Assembly: GCA_015847255.1 (NCBI GenBank)
Contig: JADLZK010007793.1
Location: forward strand, 434,001-498,000
Origin: Hyparrhenia diplandra
Taxonomy: Eukaryota > Streptophyta > Magnoliopsida > Poales > Poaceae
DNA length: 64,000 bases
Direction: 5' to 3'
Shown here: piece by piece, positions 1-10,878 of the stretch
Numbering within the stretch: the first letter of the stretch is position 1
Layout of the letters: each line of letters starts with the position of its first letter
Notes under the pieces: model-generated
Databases searched by the model: none
What the model saw: only the letters and a program-made list of their open reading frames with translations
Told to the model about the DNA's origin: nothing
Position numbers and translations under genes: made by a program

Positions 1-194
1 GATGTTAACTTAGAACCAGATCTGACCTACTCGGAATATCCTATTCGGATCTTAGACGAAAGCTTGAGTCACCCGAAGCAAAACTATCCGAGATGGTACA
101 AGATCCAATGGAATCAACACTCGAGAAGACGAAGCTACTTGGGAATCGAGAGGACTTCTCGACGGAAAACTTTCCCAAGTTTCCACTTTCTTAA
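1..194 (+). pseudogene. C-terminal end of pol (chromodomain) of a Tekay-type chromovirus
   Basis: The first frame reads LEPDLTYSEYPIRILDE and then, after a one-base shift near 140, REDFSTENFPKF followed by a stop at 192-194. This is the end of the integrase chromodomain of Tekay/Del chromoviruses, which targets integration to heterochromatin. The rest of pol lies left of the window. The usual Tekay order follows: a short 3' UTR, a purine-rich tract near 305-318, and the 3' LTR. The frameshift makes this copy dead or misread. Lineage is inferred from the motif order and the long LTR. Confidence 0.75.
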
Positions 195-318
195 TCCTTG
201 TAAATGTAAGACCCCTTCTTGTTTTATGAGATAGTTAGAAATATGTTTGCTTGACACATTTCCTTTGCCGCTATTAAACCCTAGGACTTTAAATCGGGAC
301 CGAGATTTCTTTAAGGGA

Positions 319-3300
319 AGTAACACCCCCGGTGTTAGTTACACTAAAATCCGACATGTCATCATGATCATTGCAAAGCATCCATGTTTAGCCTACCATG
401 TGTTGCATTGAACTAAAATAAATTTATTTTATGCTTGGTTGCAATGTCGATTCGCGAAAAAGACATAAGAGGAAACAGATTCGAAAACTATCCCCTTGTC
501 GGAAACCCTAATCTCAAACCCTAGTTTGTCCCCTTTTCTTTTATTCAAAATCTATCAAGATTTTGGGTATGGTTATTAAAGCATTTTTTGTAGAGTTTTC
601 AAAACTGAACAAAGTTGGTATTTTGAGTTTTTCAAAGTTTAGTTCAAAATTTTAAAGTAATTTTGAATTTCATTCAAAACCCTAATTACCCCTTTTCTAT
701 ATTTCAAAATTTATGCAAAATTTGAGAAAACTTTCAAAAAGCTAGTTTGTAGATCTTGTTGAGAGGAACAAAAGTCATGTACAAAGTTTTTCAAGTTGTT
801 ACATGATTTTAAAAATAATTTTGAATTAAAATTTCAAATTTTGGAACTGCTTTTCAAAAAAGTCAAACTTAGAGGCTGAATTTGAAAATGGTCCAATTGA
901 GAAAGTTGTAGATCTTGAAAAATTAAGGGGGTTACTTTTTGAAATTTTTTGAGTTCAGTTCAAATTTTGGGAGTAAATTTGAAATTTTTGAGTTAGGGTT
1001 GAAGATGAACAAGATAACCGACCTATCCTACCGCCACCGCCCGGCGGCAAGGTTCGCGCCGCCGTCCACCGTCGATTTCGCTCGACGCTGGCCACCCGAA
1101 GCCTTCGTGACTCCTCCAGCTACCTCCCCCATGCCCTCCATGCCTATAAATAGGTCGCCCGACGCCGCCGTTTTCTTCTTTTCCCCAAATCGCGCCCGGT
1201 CAGTCATTCCGCCCGCCGCCGCTCGTTCCGTCGCCGTCGAGCCACCTTTCACCCAACCATCTACCCCATCCTCTTCGCAACTTCTTTTAGCTTCCTCTGG
1301 AACCCGGCCTGCCTCCGCCCGCCCCGGAGTCGCCGCCGCGACCCCTTCTTCTCGTCGCGGGCCGCAGCCGGCCGCCGGGCCAGTCCGGCCGGTCGCCGCC
1401 ATCCTTTCAGGTGAGCCTTTGCTCGCTTTTCTTTTCGTTTTCTCTTCCTCTTGATGTTGTACCTGCGGATCGACCCGCCCGCAGTCCCAGCCGAAGCCTC
1501 AGCGCGCCGGAACAGCAAAGCCGCCCGCCGTCGCCGCCCCGCTCCCGTCGCCCGACCATCTCGGCCGCCTCCGCCCCGACCAAGCCCCCGTCCTAGAACC
1601 CCGGTGAGCTCCTCGCCACGATTATGTAATCGGTTTTCCATTCAAACCATCGCCGGGCGCCGAACACGGCCGCGCCGGCCTACAAGCGCTGTGGGCGCCA
1701 CAAGACCGCCGCCGGTGAGCGCACACGCCCAGCACGCGGAACGCGCTTAGGGCCAAGAATCGACTTCATGTCAGGCCGCCTAACACTTTCTTCCGGGGCG
1801 GTCCATTACTGTTCCATTGTGGGCCGTGCGGAACAGTAACTGGGCCGACAAAGAATAAAGTCAATTTCATTGGAGAACCTGTTTTTCAATTATAAATGTT
1901 TTATTCAATTTCTTTTTCTTTGAATAGTGTCAAACTTTGTAAAATTCATAGAAAATTGAAAATAGCTTTAAAATTCTGAAAATTTTTGTGTAGCCTTCCC
2001 ATGAGTATCTCTATCCATGAAAAATTTGAAACTTGAAATTTGAATACTTTTGGCATGATTTAAAAATACAAATTTTAATTGAAAAATGCATCTTCCTTGA
2101 TTTTTAATAATTATTTTATTTATCCAAAAATCATGAAATTTATTTTGGTACTGTTTTATGACCTGACCTACTTGTACAAAATTTTTGAGCCTGTTTTGAG
2201 AAAGTTAAAAATTCTATTATTTTATACCCTATCATTTTATGTGAAAATCAAATTGTTTAATGCTTTTCAACTTAGGTTTTGGGTAGATTTTTGGGTTGTT
2301 TTGTGAACCCTACACCACACCACTGTCAGATGGTCCTTGAGAACTCCGTAGGCAAAGTGGTGATGATATCTCGTAGAGTAGTTCAATAAGTTGGTTTTGT
2401 TAGGTTGCAACTTTATCGTGAAGGAAAGTTGTACTCGAAGTTGTTTATCAATCCATGCACCCTTGCACCTCATGTTTATAAGCATGGCATCATATTAAGC
2501 ATACATTATTCTTTTTCGTGTATAGTGAAGCTAAGGAGATTGTGAAGTTGTTGATCAAGTCGCCAAGAGGAGGGCTATTCCGTTGATTCAATTCGTAATA
2601 TCGTGATCCGTCAGTCCGAATCAAAGCTTTTCACCGATCAAGGCAAGCCCCCGGTTCATTTAAACACTTCCTTGTGTTTTTACAAAGCTTTATATCACCT
2701 TTGCTTTATGCTTTGCATTAGGTGATAGGAGTTGAGTGACAACCCAATTGATGCATTACCATTCCTTGATTATTTCAATATCTACCTTGATAACTTGTTT
2801 TGCTAAAATACTAGAACGCTTAGCCCGGCTTTTATTAGTTAGACTTTTGAGTCAAAATGTGATGAGTCTCTTATGATAGCCCGGTGGCATTTGATGAGAA
2901 AGGATGCTATATTATGAAACCATACGGATATGGTGATAAAGTTGAGACAGGTCGGGTAATTTGCATTGAGAATGGAGTCTCAAAGGTAGTATTTCCGGGC
3001 TTGTCGATTAAGGACGAATATGTAGGCCGGCGTAATGGCGAGGACTATGGAACGCATTTGCGCTCGAGGTCGTTGGACCAATGGCATGGCCCGTCATGGT
3101 GTTGCCCCATCACGGTCGACCCTAGTTCCGGACGATACCCGGTGAAGCGATCTTGGGGTGTGCAAAATCGTAAACGCATAAATCGCAAGACCGGGTGGAG
3201 AGATGGCGGAGTACGTGTTACCCTCGTGGGTTAAAGTCCCGGATTAGAGGCGCACGGCACTTCCTCGGTGGCGTGGACGCGGTTCCGCTTTGAGTATCCA

Positions 3301-4117
3301 GGAAAGGGTTGATATATGCAAGCTTAAGTGCTACATATGTCGCGGTGGAAAGAACTCCCCACCGGTTAATCGATTTCGAAATCGTAAGTTTGCTCGGGAT
3401 ATGGAGACTTCGGTTTTCCCCACTTACATTGTAGTTTAATTATGGACAGCAATTGAAGAGATGGAATAAGTGATGGATCTTCTACAAGTGTTTGCTATAG
3501 TATAAGATCACCTAGAATAGGTGAGAAACTTACTTGAAAATAAAATATTGAAAGTAAGGATTTACCATTAGTAAGCTTTTCTGCTAAAAAGAGTCCTTGA
3601 TTCTTGCTAAAAGCCTTACCTTGATTCCTATTAGACCCAGCATTCCGGGTCTCCTCCTATTTTTTCTTTAGTCGGGGTAAGACTTGTTGAGTACTCCCAT
3701 ACTCGAGGGGTTTGTTGACCCATGTTAGGAGATGGGAGTCATGTTTGCACCGAACGTCTGCCGCATGACAGCTTGATTCTTCGTGAAGAAAGTGATGATG
3801 AGTGAGAGGTGAGACCCGTGAAGTGGGGTCTAGTAGTATCTTTTGTGTAATAAACTCTCCGCTACTCCTACTTTTTTATATTGTAAAGCTTGTTTCAAAT
3901 AAAAGGGTTGTAAAAGTATTGTAATATAAATCTTCATTTGTTTTACTCGATTTTGTATGAAAATTGTTGTATCTTTCGCAATGACCTTGTAACGGATCCT
4001 GGTTGGAAAAGTTAATAGTACTTTTAGGATTATAGGTGCACATGTGTGACTATTAAAAGGTTGTTAAACCGATAATTAGTACATGTGGGCCCTGTAATTT
4101 GGAAGGTTTACATTACA
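319..4117 (+). repeat. 3' LTR of the Tekay-type chromovirus (about 3.8 kb)
   Basis: The LTR starts at a TAACACCCCCGG motif typical of grass Tekay LTRs. Its first bases are damaged, because TGTAACACC is expected. It ends in TTTACATTACA at 4117. An AT-rich first kilobase leads into a GC-rich block (1010-1760) with a TATA box at 1145, so sense is plus. Nothing coding is supported inside; the open frames here (for example 2884-3234) match no family I recognise. The 5' LTR is off-window, so the ends rest on motif recognition and on the Athila-like sequence that resumes at 4118. Confidence 0.7.
1145..1153 (+). promoter_or_regulatory. TATA box of the Tekay LTR
   Basis: TATAAATAG lies inside the GC-rich block of the LTR and is followed by C/T-rich sequence, as expected at the U3/R border. 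Confidence 0.5.
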
Positions 4118-4146
4118 CCAGCAAAAGGGTAAGCTTCGGGGGAACT
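4118..4146 (+). other. Last bases of an Athila-like interior, with polypurine tract
   Basis: These 29 bases match the sequence before LTR C (15992-16019), including AAGGGTAAGCTT and a G-run next to TGTTGACACC. They are the end of the interior of the element that owns LTR A. The Tekay element therefore inserted only about 30 bp upstream of that 3' LTR. CCAGC at 4118-4122 may be the right copy of the Tekay target duplication; its partner is off-window. Confidence 0.65.
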
Positions 4147-5582
4147 TGTTGACACCTGTTTTAGTATAATATTAATAGTCAACTAAATATGAAATAAGGG
4201 CTTAATTTAAATATCAACATAAGTCTAGGGGCTTTAACTAACATAATTCCACGAGTTTTGGTGATTTATATATTTTCGGGGACTTAATAGATAATTGCTT
4301 GAGAATAATGGAGAAAGTTAGGAATATACAAGACATGTGATGACGAGACTTGGAAGTGAAGTAACTCAACCGAAAAGTGGACTAAAACATTCTAGAAGGT
4401 ACCAGAGAACACCAGAAGGAACCAGAGGCCGAGGGAGGGAGAGGCCATTTGGCGGGCCCGGTGATGCCATTTTGGCCGGCCGGTGGGGTCCACACTGTCG
4501 ACCTCTCCTTTCTAGGTGGGTTTTACTAAGACTTTGAGGTTGTATCTACACCATTGCCAAGGTCAGGTTTGATCTAAGGGTTCACGTTCATCGCCAAGGC
4601 CTATATAAGAAGACCCCCGCCCCTGTGGTGAAACCCTAACTCATTCTAATTCATTCTACTTCATTATCTCGGTTGTAGAGGTATCCCAAAGTAAGGATAA
4701 CCTCTCTAAGAGATTAGTGAATTAGAAGAAGATTAGAAGAGGATTAGCTATGTAATTAGAACTAGATTAGCCATGTAATTAGAAGTAGATTAGATCTAAC
4801 TTAGATCTAATCAAGACTAAAGGAGAGTTGAACTACACTTTGGTTCCGAGATGTCTCTGTGAGTTTGGTATGTTTCATATCTTATCTTTGGATGACTTGT
4901 GATTTATATATTTATCTTCTCTATTTAATCCTATACCTTTCATATATGGTTAAGTATAGTTGTTATATTATTACATGGGATCTCCGGGCCGTATTGAGGA
5001 CTCTAGTTATTCATGGTAGCTAGAGTAGTAATTTATAGTATAGACTTGGTGTCTAGGCTATAGGTTACCGAGATTGCACCCAACCCCGCGGATAGTTTGT
5101 GGTAGCCCCAGGTGGTGACAGCTCTGATGGCCGACGTATTCCACCACGTTCGGGTTGGTGTTTGTAAGACCGTAGTTGGAGCTTCCTAGCCCCCCTTCTC
5201 ATCTCTTTTCTCGTGGCTAGTGTTACGATGTCCCAAAGTGTTATAGTATGATTGCTATCATAGAACCTTAGTAATAGAGAAGTGCATAGGAACCTTGAAC
5301 TCTCTTTTTGACCTCTTGATTAGTTTAGTTATTCCTTAACATCTTAGGTAGTTTATTATTATTTTATGTTTACTTATCCTTTAACAATTACCCCTCACTA
5401 TAGTCTAGTGGCTTGCTAAGTTAGTAGATGCATGATTGTGACTTATTAGAATCTTCTAGCCAAAGCTTCCCCTGTGGATACGATACTCTAGAATACTATC
5501 CTAGGGAAAAGCTACAATGGTAGGTGTTCTCGTGCGCTTGCAGAATCCTTCATTTTCTTTTAGCACTTAACAAATGCCAACA
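4147..5582 (+). repeat. LTR A: 3' LTR of an Athila-like element (TGTTGACACC family)
   Basis: It runs from TGTTGACACC to AAATGCCAACA. It is the same family as LTRs B and C but visibly more diverged, hence older or from another subfamily. A TATA box (TATATAA, 4602-4608) and CTAACTCATTC leader give plus orientation. It cuts the minus-strand Tat integrase directly after the SNG motif. The right flank is CCCTC (5583-5587); the left partner of this target duplication is off-window. Confidence 0.8.
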
Positions 5583-6240
5583 CCCTCTCGACGCAGGCCG
5601 TTAGATTGAGGATAAACCGACGGACGCGAAGTGGTCGGGTTCCTATCCGAAAGCACTGCTTGAAGGCCTGTGGCCTTAGCCAAACCCGAGTGCCGTTGTC
5701 CACTGTAATTTCTTGTGGTACCCCGAAACGGCATACAATTTGCTGCCAGAAGAACTTCTGCACTGAGCGGCAGGTTATCGTGGCGAGGGGGCGAGCCTCG
5801 ATCCATTTCGTGAAGTACTCGATGGCTACGACCGCATAGCGGAGGTTCCCCGGTGCCGCTGGCATTGGCCCAACGAGGTCAATGCCCCATCTCCTCAAGA
5901 GGCCATGTGGGGCGCATTGGAGTGGTTATCGCGGCAGGGAGGTTTGAATGGTGTGCTGTTAGCTGGCAGCCCTCGCAATGCTTGACGAGGTTCTCTACGT
6001 CGGTTAGAGCGGTAGGCCAGTAGAAACCTTGTCTGAAAACCTTGCCTACTAGCGAGCGGGGTCCGTTGTGGGAGCCGTAGATACCTTCGTGGACCTCCGC
6101 GAGGATTGCCCTCCCCTCGGTGGCTGAAAATGCATTTTGAGCCGCGCCGTGATCGATGCCTTGTAGAGTCGTTTCTCCGATCATTCTCAGCATCCTCTCA
6201 CTTTCAAGGCTTATCCTCTTTTTCTTCCTCCTTTGATTCT
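5583..6240 (-). pseudogene. Integrase of the Tat element (truncated by LTR A)
   Basis: The integrase inserts the cDNA copy into the genome. The N-terminal HHCC zinc-binding part is seen as EGIYGSHNG...GFYWP...HCEGCQ (about 6120-5980). The core begins WGIDLVGPMP (first Asp) and continues through FGVPQEITVDNGT (second Asp). It then reads SVYPQSNG in a shifted frame and stops where LTR A inserted. The third catalytic acid should follow just after and is lost with the rest of the gene. At least two frameshifts are visible. Confidence 0.8.
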
Positions 6241-6299
6241 CGTCAAGGTGTCCTTTGATAAGCTATTATCGGGGCTCTCCGCCTTCACTTTGCAATAGC

Positions 6300-7290
6300 G
6301 GGACGTACTTAGTTGGGCGGGGGTCCTTCGACCGTGGGTTTTGTCAAGACCTCATAAAAATACATCTGGGGGTAATGGACTCGTGCTGCGGCCTTGGCCA
6401 ATTCATGCCTCGGGAGTTGTCTCCCGCCTTTGGTATGGTCTTTGTTGTGATACCCGTGAAGAAAGCTTCGGTCTTCCTCGACTCGAGAGGAGGTACTTCT
6501 GCACAAAAAGGTTCCGAGCCCCGCAACTCTTCTCGACGCGGACCCGCAGACGACTTCTGAGTCTGCCCCTATGATGGCCCCCTCCGCGCCGACATGGCCC
6601 TCGAGCTTGTTTAGTGCCGAGGACCGCTCATTCTCGCGGATGTTGTTTGTGCATGGGAAATCCAACCTCGCGGCATAGCGGAGCTTGACGCCGGAGGGTG
6701 ACGTGAGGACTACGGCAATCCCCGCGCCAACACCGAGCCCCACGCCCGTCTCTGCGGTGTGCCGGTCCATATGGGGTCCAACTTCGCCGCTTGGTTGTAC
6801 ACGCCGGGGTCCGCTACAAAAACTGCGAGTGCTTGGGACTTGATCGCTGTTCTGCCCACAAACTTGATTGCATGGTCTCCCAGTTCTGTCGCCCATTGGG
6901 CTATCCTTCCGACTGACTCGGGGTTCCCCAAGATGTTCTCTAGCGGAAAACAGAGGGTACCGTGGATTTCGCGGCGCCCCGAAAGTAATGCTTAAGTTTC
7001 CTCGCTGCCATGACCACTGCGTAAGCTACCTTCTCGAGCTCAGTGTAGTTGCTTTTGGGACCCTCGAGGGTTTCTGAGACATAGTAGACGGGGAGCTGAC
7101 GCACTTGGTGTTGTTCGGGACCTCCTTTGCAAGGACTGCACTTATCGGGCGGCAATGAGGCTGCCACATATAGGAGGAGACCCTCGCCAGGTTCTGGCGC
7201 CGCGAGGGTTGTGAGGTTGAGGAGGTATTGCTTAAGGTCGCCGAAGGCCTGCTGCTGCACTGGCCCCCAGTTGAAAGGCTCTGATGCCCT
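6300..7290 (-). pseudogene. RNase H and second (archaeal-type) RNase H of the Tat element
   Basis: The connection and first RNase H region shows LPVYYVSETLEGPKSNYTE and LEKVAYAVVMAARKLKHYF (about 7200-7010). A second RNase H-like block follows with VLTSPSGVKLRYAARL and AIIGADSEVV (about 6730-6560). Tat elements are known for carrying this extra domain. Several frameshifts separate the blocks. The region joins the reverse transcriptase without a gap. Confidence 0.7.
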
Positions 7291-8050
7291 TAGGACTTGA
7301 TAGAAGGGTAAGCCCCGCTCGCCGGATCGTGAAATGAATCGCTCAAAGAGGCCATGCGGCCGGCGAGGCGCTGCGCCAATTTCCTGTTTGTCGGGGGTTC
7401 CATTTGAGTGATTGCTTGAATCTTGGACATGTTTGCTTCTATTCCCCTTGCGGATACTAGGCATCCCAGTAACTTGCCTTTACTGACCCCGAAGACACAT
7501 TTGGCGGGGTTTAGTTTTAGTCTTGCTCCGCGGAGCTTTAGGAACGCTCTCTCAAGGTCTGCGATGTGCTCCTGCCTGAACTTGCTCTGAACTATGATGT
7601 CATCAACATAGGCTGAGATTGCCTTGTCGTCTGCGAGGACCTCTGCCGTCATTCTTGCGAAGGTTGACCCTGCATTGCGGAGGCCTTCTGCCATTCTTCT
7701 GAAACAATATGTTCCGGAGGGGGTTATGAAACTGGTTTTCTCCTCATCTTCCTTACTCATCCATATCTGATGGTACCCCGAAAAGCAATCGAGGAGCGAG
7801 AGCATTTCGCACCCCGCTGCGGTGTCTACGAGGGTGCTGATGCGGGGGAGCGGAAAATTATCTTTTGGGCAGGCTTTGTTGAGGCTCGTGAAGTCCACGC
7901 ACATCCTCCATCTAGGTGGCTCTGTCTTGTCTTTGGAGGGGCTTTGTTTCTTGACGAGGACCACGTTGGATAGCCAGGTAGGGTATTTGACCGGTCTTAT
8001 CACCTTCGCCTAGGAGGTGGTTGACCTCGACTTGTGCCGCCGTTTTTTCT
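7290..8050 (-). CDS. Reverse transcriptase of the Tat element
   Basis: One long open frame (8003-7290) holds the palm and fingers: IRPVKYPTWLSNVVLVKK, WRMCVDFTSLNKACPKD, LLDCFSGYHQI, FRRMAEGLRNAGSTFARM and the catalytic box AYVDDIIVQS. A short upstream part (to about 8050) reads VNHLLGEG in another frame. Key residues are intact, so this domain looks functional even though its neighbours are broken. It copies the element RNA into cDNA. Confidence 0.85.
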
Positions 8051-8880
8051 TTCCTCGACATCCGTCGGCTTCGCTGCGGGGGGTTGCACCCTCTTTGATG
8101 TTGAGCTTGTGCTCGATTACTTTTCGATCGACCCCCTGTAGGTCCTCGGCTGACCAAGCAAAGACGTCGCAGTTGATCGCGAAGAACCGGGTTAATTTGT
8201 CCTCGAAGGTGGGGTCTAACATTGCGAGATTGTCACCACTCGGGTCTCGCTGCGGAAAACATTTTGACTGCTTTTTTGTCTCCTCTACCGGCCGGGCTCG
8301 TGGGGGTTTGTATTGTTCCTCCTCGAGGTCCTTGTTTTTTTCTTTTTTTCCTCTCTCCTTTCTTTGGCCTCCTTGTCCTCCTCGAGGGCGTGCACATCGG
8401 GCCGCCCCCGGGGGGCGATCGCCTTCGGCGCTCCCCGGGCGAGGTCCCCGATCTCCGAAGACGGGCGATAACCCCCCTTGATCGATGGCATTTTCAGGCT
8501 GCAGGTAGCCCGGGTGAATGACAGCCCCAAAAGCGTTGATGATGCCTCCGCCAAAAATCGCATTGTAGTTGTAATGCATGTCAACCACATCGGAAGGTTA
8601 TGTTCTCTCTCGGGGGGGTGCGGCCGGTCCCCGGAAGGTTACCGGTAGTGTGATCTTGCCCACGGCCCCGACTTGCTGGCCTCCCAAACCGAAGAGGGGG
8701 TTTCCGCTGGCTCCAGAATGCCGCGATTGAATCTCATGCGGTCGAAGGTTGAGGCGAAGAGGATGTCGCCGAGCTTCCCGTGTCGACTAAGATCTTGTTT
8801 ACTATCCAACCCGCGATGTTTGTCTTGATTACCATCGGTCTCCCGGTGGGGGTAGTCCTTGAGCCTCATGTTCGCTGCGC
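8010..8880 (-). pseudogene. Aspartic protease region of the Tat element
   Basis: On the minus strand, NKILVDTGSSA (DTG site near 8777-8788) is followed in shifted frames by ILFASTFDRMRFNRGILEP and then YNAIFGG..NAFGAVIHPGYL. This is the usual Tat/RIRE2-like protease order. The DTG active site is present. The stretch near 8300-8480 is a charged low-complexity linker towards the reverse transcriptase. At least three frameshifts are visible. Confidence 0.7.
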
Positions 8881-9059
8881 TGAAAGTAATCTAGACGTGA
8901 GACCACCGGTCGTCTGATGGGGGCCCTTCCGCGGCGTGGTGCACTCTCGGGGTAGTGCTCTTTTTCTCCGCTTTTGTTTTCGTGGTCCTCATTGGACCCT
9001 CCGGTGATGGTTAGGATCTCTCCGTAGGCGGAGGTGGGGTTGTTTATTGTGGTGGGTAT

Positions 9060-9455
9060 TTTTGCTTAATGGGCGGTGGTGGTGGCAAATGGGGTAGGGA
9101 CTGGCAAAGGGCGGGGCGGTGGTAGCGCTGGGGTTGTGGTGGTATTGGTTCGATTTCCGGGGGTGGCCGATCGCGGTAGGCCCGGGTTGGGGTAGCGGGG
9201 TTGGGTGTGTGGTTGTTGGTAGGGGGTTGGTTGAAAGTCGGGTAATCGAACCAGGGGGAATAGAGGGTGCTCCGTAGTTTGGAGGGGTGTAGGAGTAGTG
9301 GTTTTGTCGCTGGGGTTGGGTTGGTCTTCGGGTGTGGTTGATTTGGCGGTTATTGTGCCGAGGTTAACCGGTTGTCCATGAACTCTTTGCCCTTGGCTAC
9401 GGTATGGGCATTGCTTGGTGTAGTGACCCTTGTCCACTCCGCAAAGATGAAAGTG
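9060..9455 (-). pseudogene. C-terminal gag of the Tat element (zinc knuckle and Pro/Thr-rich tail)
   Basis: The segment begins, next to LTR B, with FHLCGVDKGHYTKQCP, the nucleocapsid zinc knuckle that binds genomic RNA. A long Pro/Thr-rich tail follows. The first Cys of the knuckle lies beyond the insertion point, consistent with the B-C element cutting gag just inside the knuckle. Left of it, about 8880-9060, I see only spacer. Confidence 0.75.
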
Positions 9456-10878
9456 TGTTGACACCGTTATAGCATAAAATTACTTAGTCAATTAAACATG
9501 AATAAGGGCTTAAAATGAATATCAACATAAGTCTAGGGGTTTTAAACTAACATAATTCCATGAGTTTTGGTGATTTATGTATTTCCGTGGACTTAACAGT
9601 AAAATGCAGAGAATAATGGAGAAAGTTCCTAATATACAAGACATATGATGACAAGACTTGACCGTGAAGCAACTCGACTTAAAAAGTGGACTAAAACATT
9701 CTAGAAAGTACCAGAGAACACCGTAAGGAACCAGAGGTCGAGGAGAGGCAAGGCCACCGGGCGGCCGCCAAAGCCCATCTAGGGCCGGGCCGCCGCCGGT
9801 GGGTCCCACCTGTCATCCTCCTCTTTCTATGGCGGTTTACCACCGACATTGAGGTTGTATCTACACCGCTGCCAAGGTCGGTTTGATCCAAGGGCTATCA
9901 TTCATCGCCAAGGCCTATATAAGAAGACCCCCCGCCCCTGTGGTGAAACCCTAATTCATTCTATTCTCATTCTAATCATTAGTCCTTGATTTGTAGAGGT
10001 GTTCCAATGTAAGGATAACCTCTCTCTCGGGATTAGTGAATTAGATGTAGATTAGAAGAAGATTAGCAAAGTAATTAGAAGTAGATTAGACATGTATTAG
10101 AACTAGATTAGATCTAACTTAGATCTAATCAAGACTAAAGGAGAGATGAACTATACTTTGGTTCTCGAGATGTCTACAAAGTTTGGTATGTTTCATATCT
10201 TATCTTTGGATGACTTATGCTTTAATATTTATCTTCTCTATTACTTTATGATTTTCATTTATGGTTAAGTATAGTTGTTATGCTATTGCATGGGATCTCC
10301 GCCGTATTGAGGGCCCTAGTTATGCAAGGTAGCTAGAGTAGTAATTAATAGTGTAGACTTGGTGTCTAGGCTATTGGTTACCGAGAGTACAACCAACCCC
10401 ACGGATAGTTTGTGGTAGCCCTGTGTGGTGACACAGCCCGACGGTCGGCGTATTCCACCACGTTAGGGTTGGTGTTTGTAGGACCAGAAGTCGGAGCTTC
10501 CTAGCCCCCCTTCTCATCTCTTTCTGTGGCTAGTGTTCGATGTCCCAAAGTGTAATAATGTAATTGCTATCATAGAACCTTAGTAATAGAGAAGTGCATA
10601 GGAACTTTGATCTCTCTTTGACCTCTTGATTAGTTTAGTTATTCCTTGACATTTTAGGTAGTTTATTACTTATCCTTTAACATTTACCCCCTCACTATAG
10701 TCCAGTGGTTTGCTAAGTTAGTGGATGCATGATTGTGACTTATTAGAATCTCTAGCCAAAGCTTCTCTGTGGATACGATACTCTAGAATACTCATCCTAG
10801 GGAAAAGCTACAATGGTAGGTGTTCTCGTAAACTTTGAGAATCCTTCATATTCTTTTAGCACTTAACAAATGCCAACA
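9456..10878 (+). repeat. LTR B (5' LTR)
   Basis: It runs TGTTGACACC to TGCCAACA with a TATA box TATATAA at 9916-9922. It matches LTR C closely along its length. The sparse differences include clusters at C/T/G-A-G type sites, for example in the stretch aligned to 16151-16160. Confidence 0.85.

Noticed and set aside
939..1760. Proline/arginine-rich protein genes on both strands
   Set aside because: Overlapping frames in GC-rich LTR sequence with a TATA box; no domain and codon use typical of random GC-rich DNA.
2884..3234. Small plus-strand gene in the Tekay LTR
   Set aside because: Open frame inside a long LTR with no similarity to any domain; likely chance.
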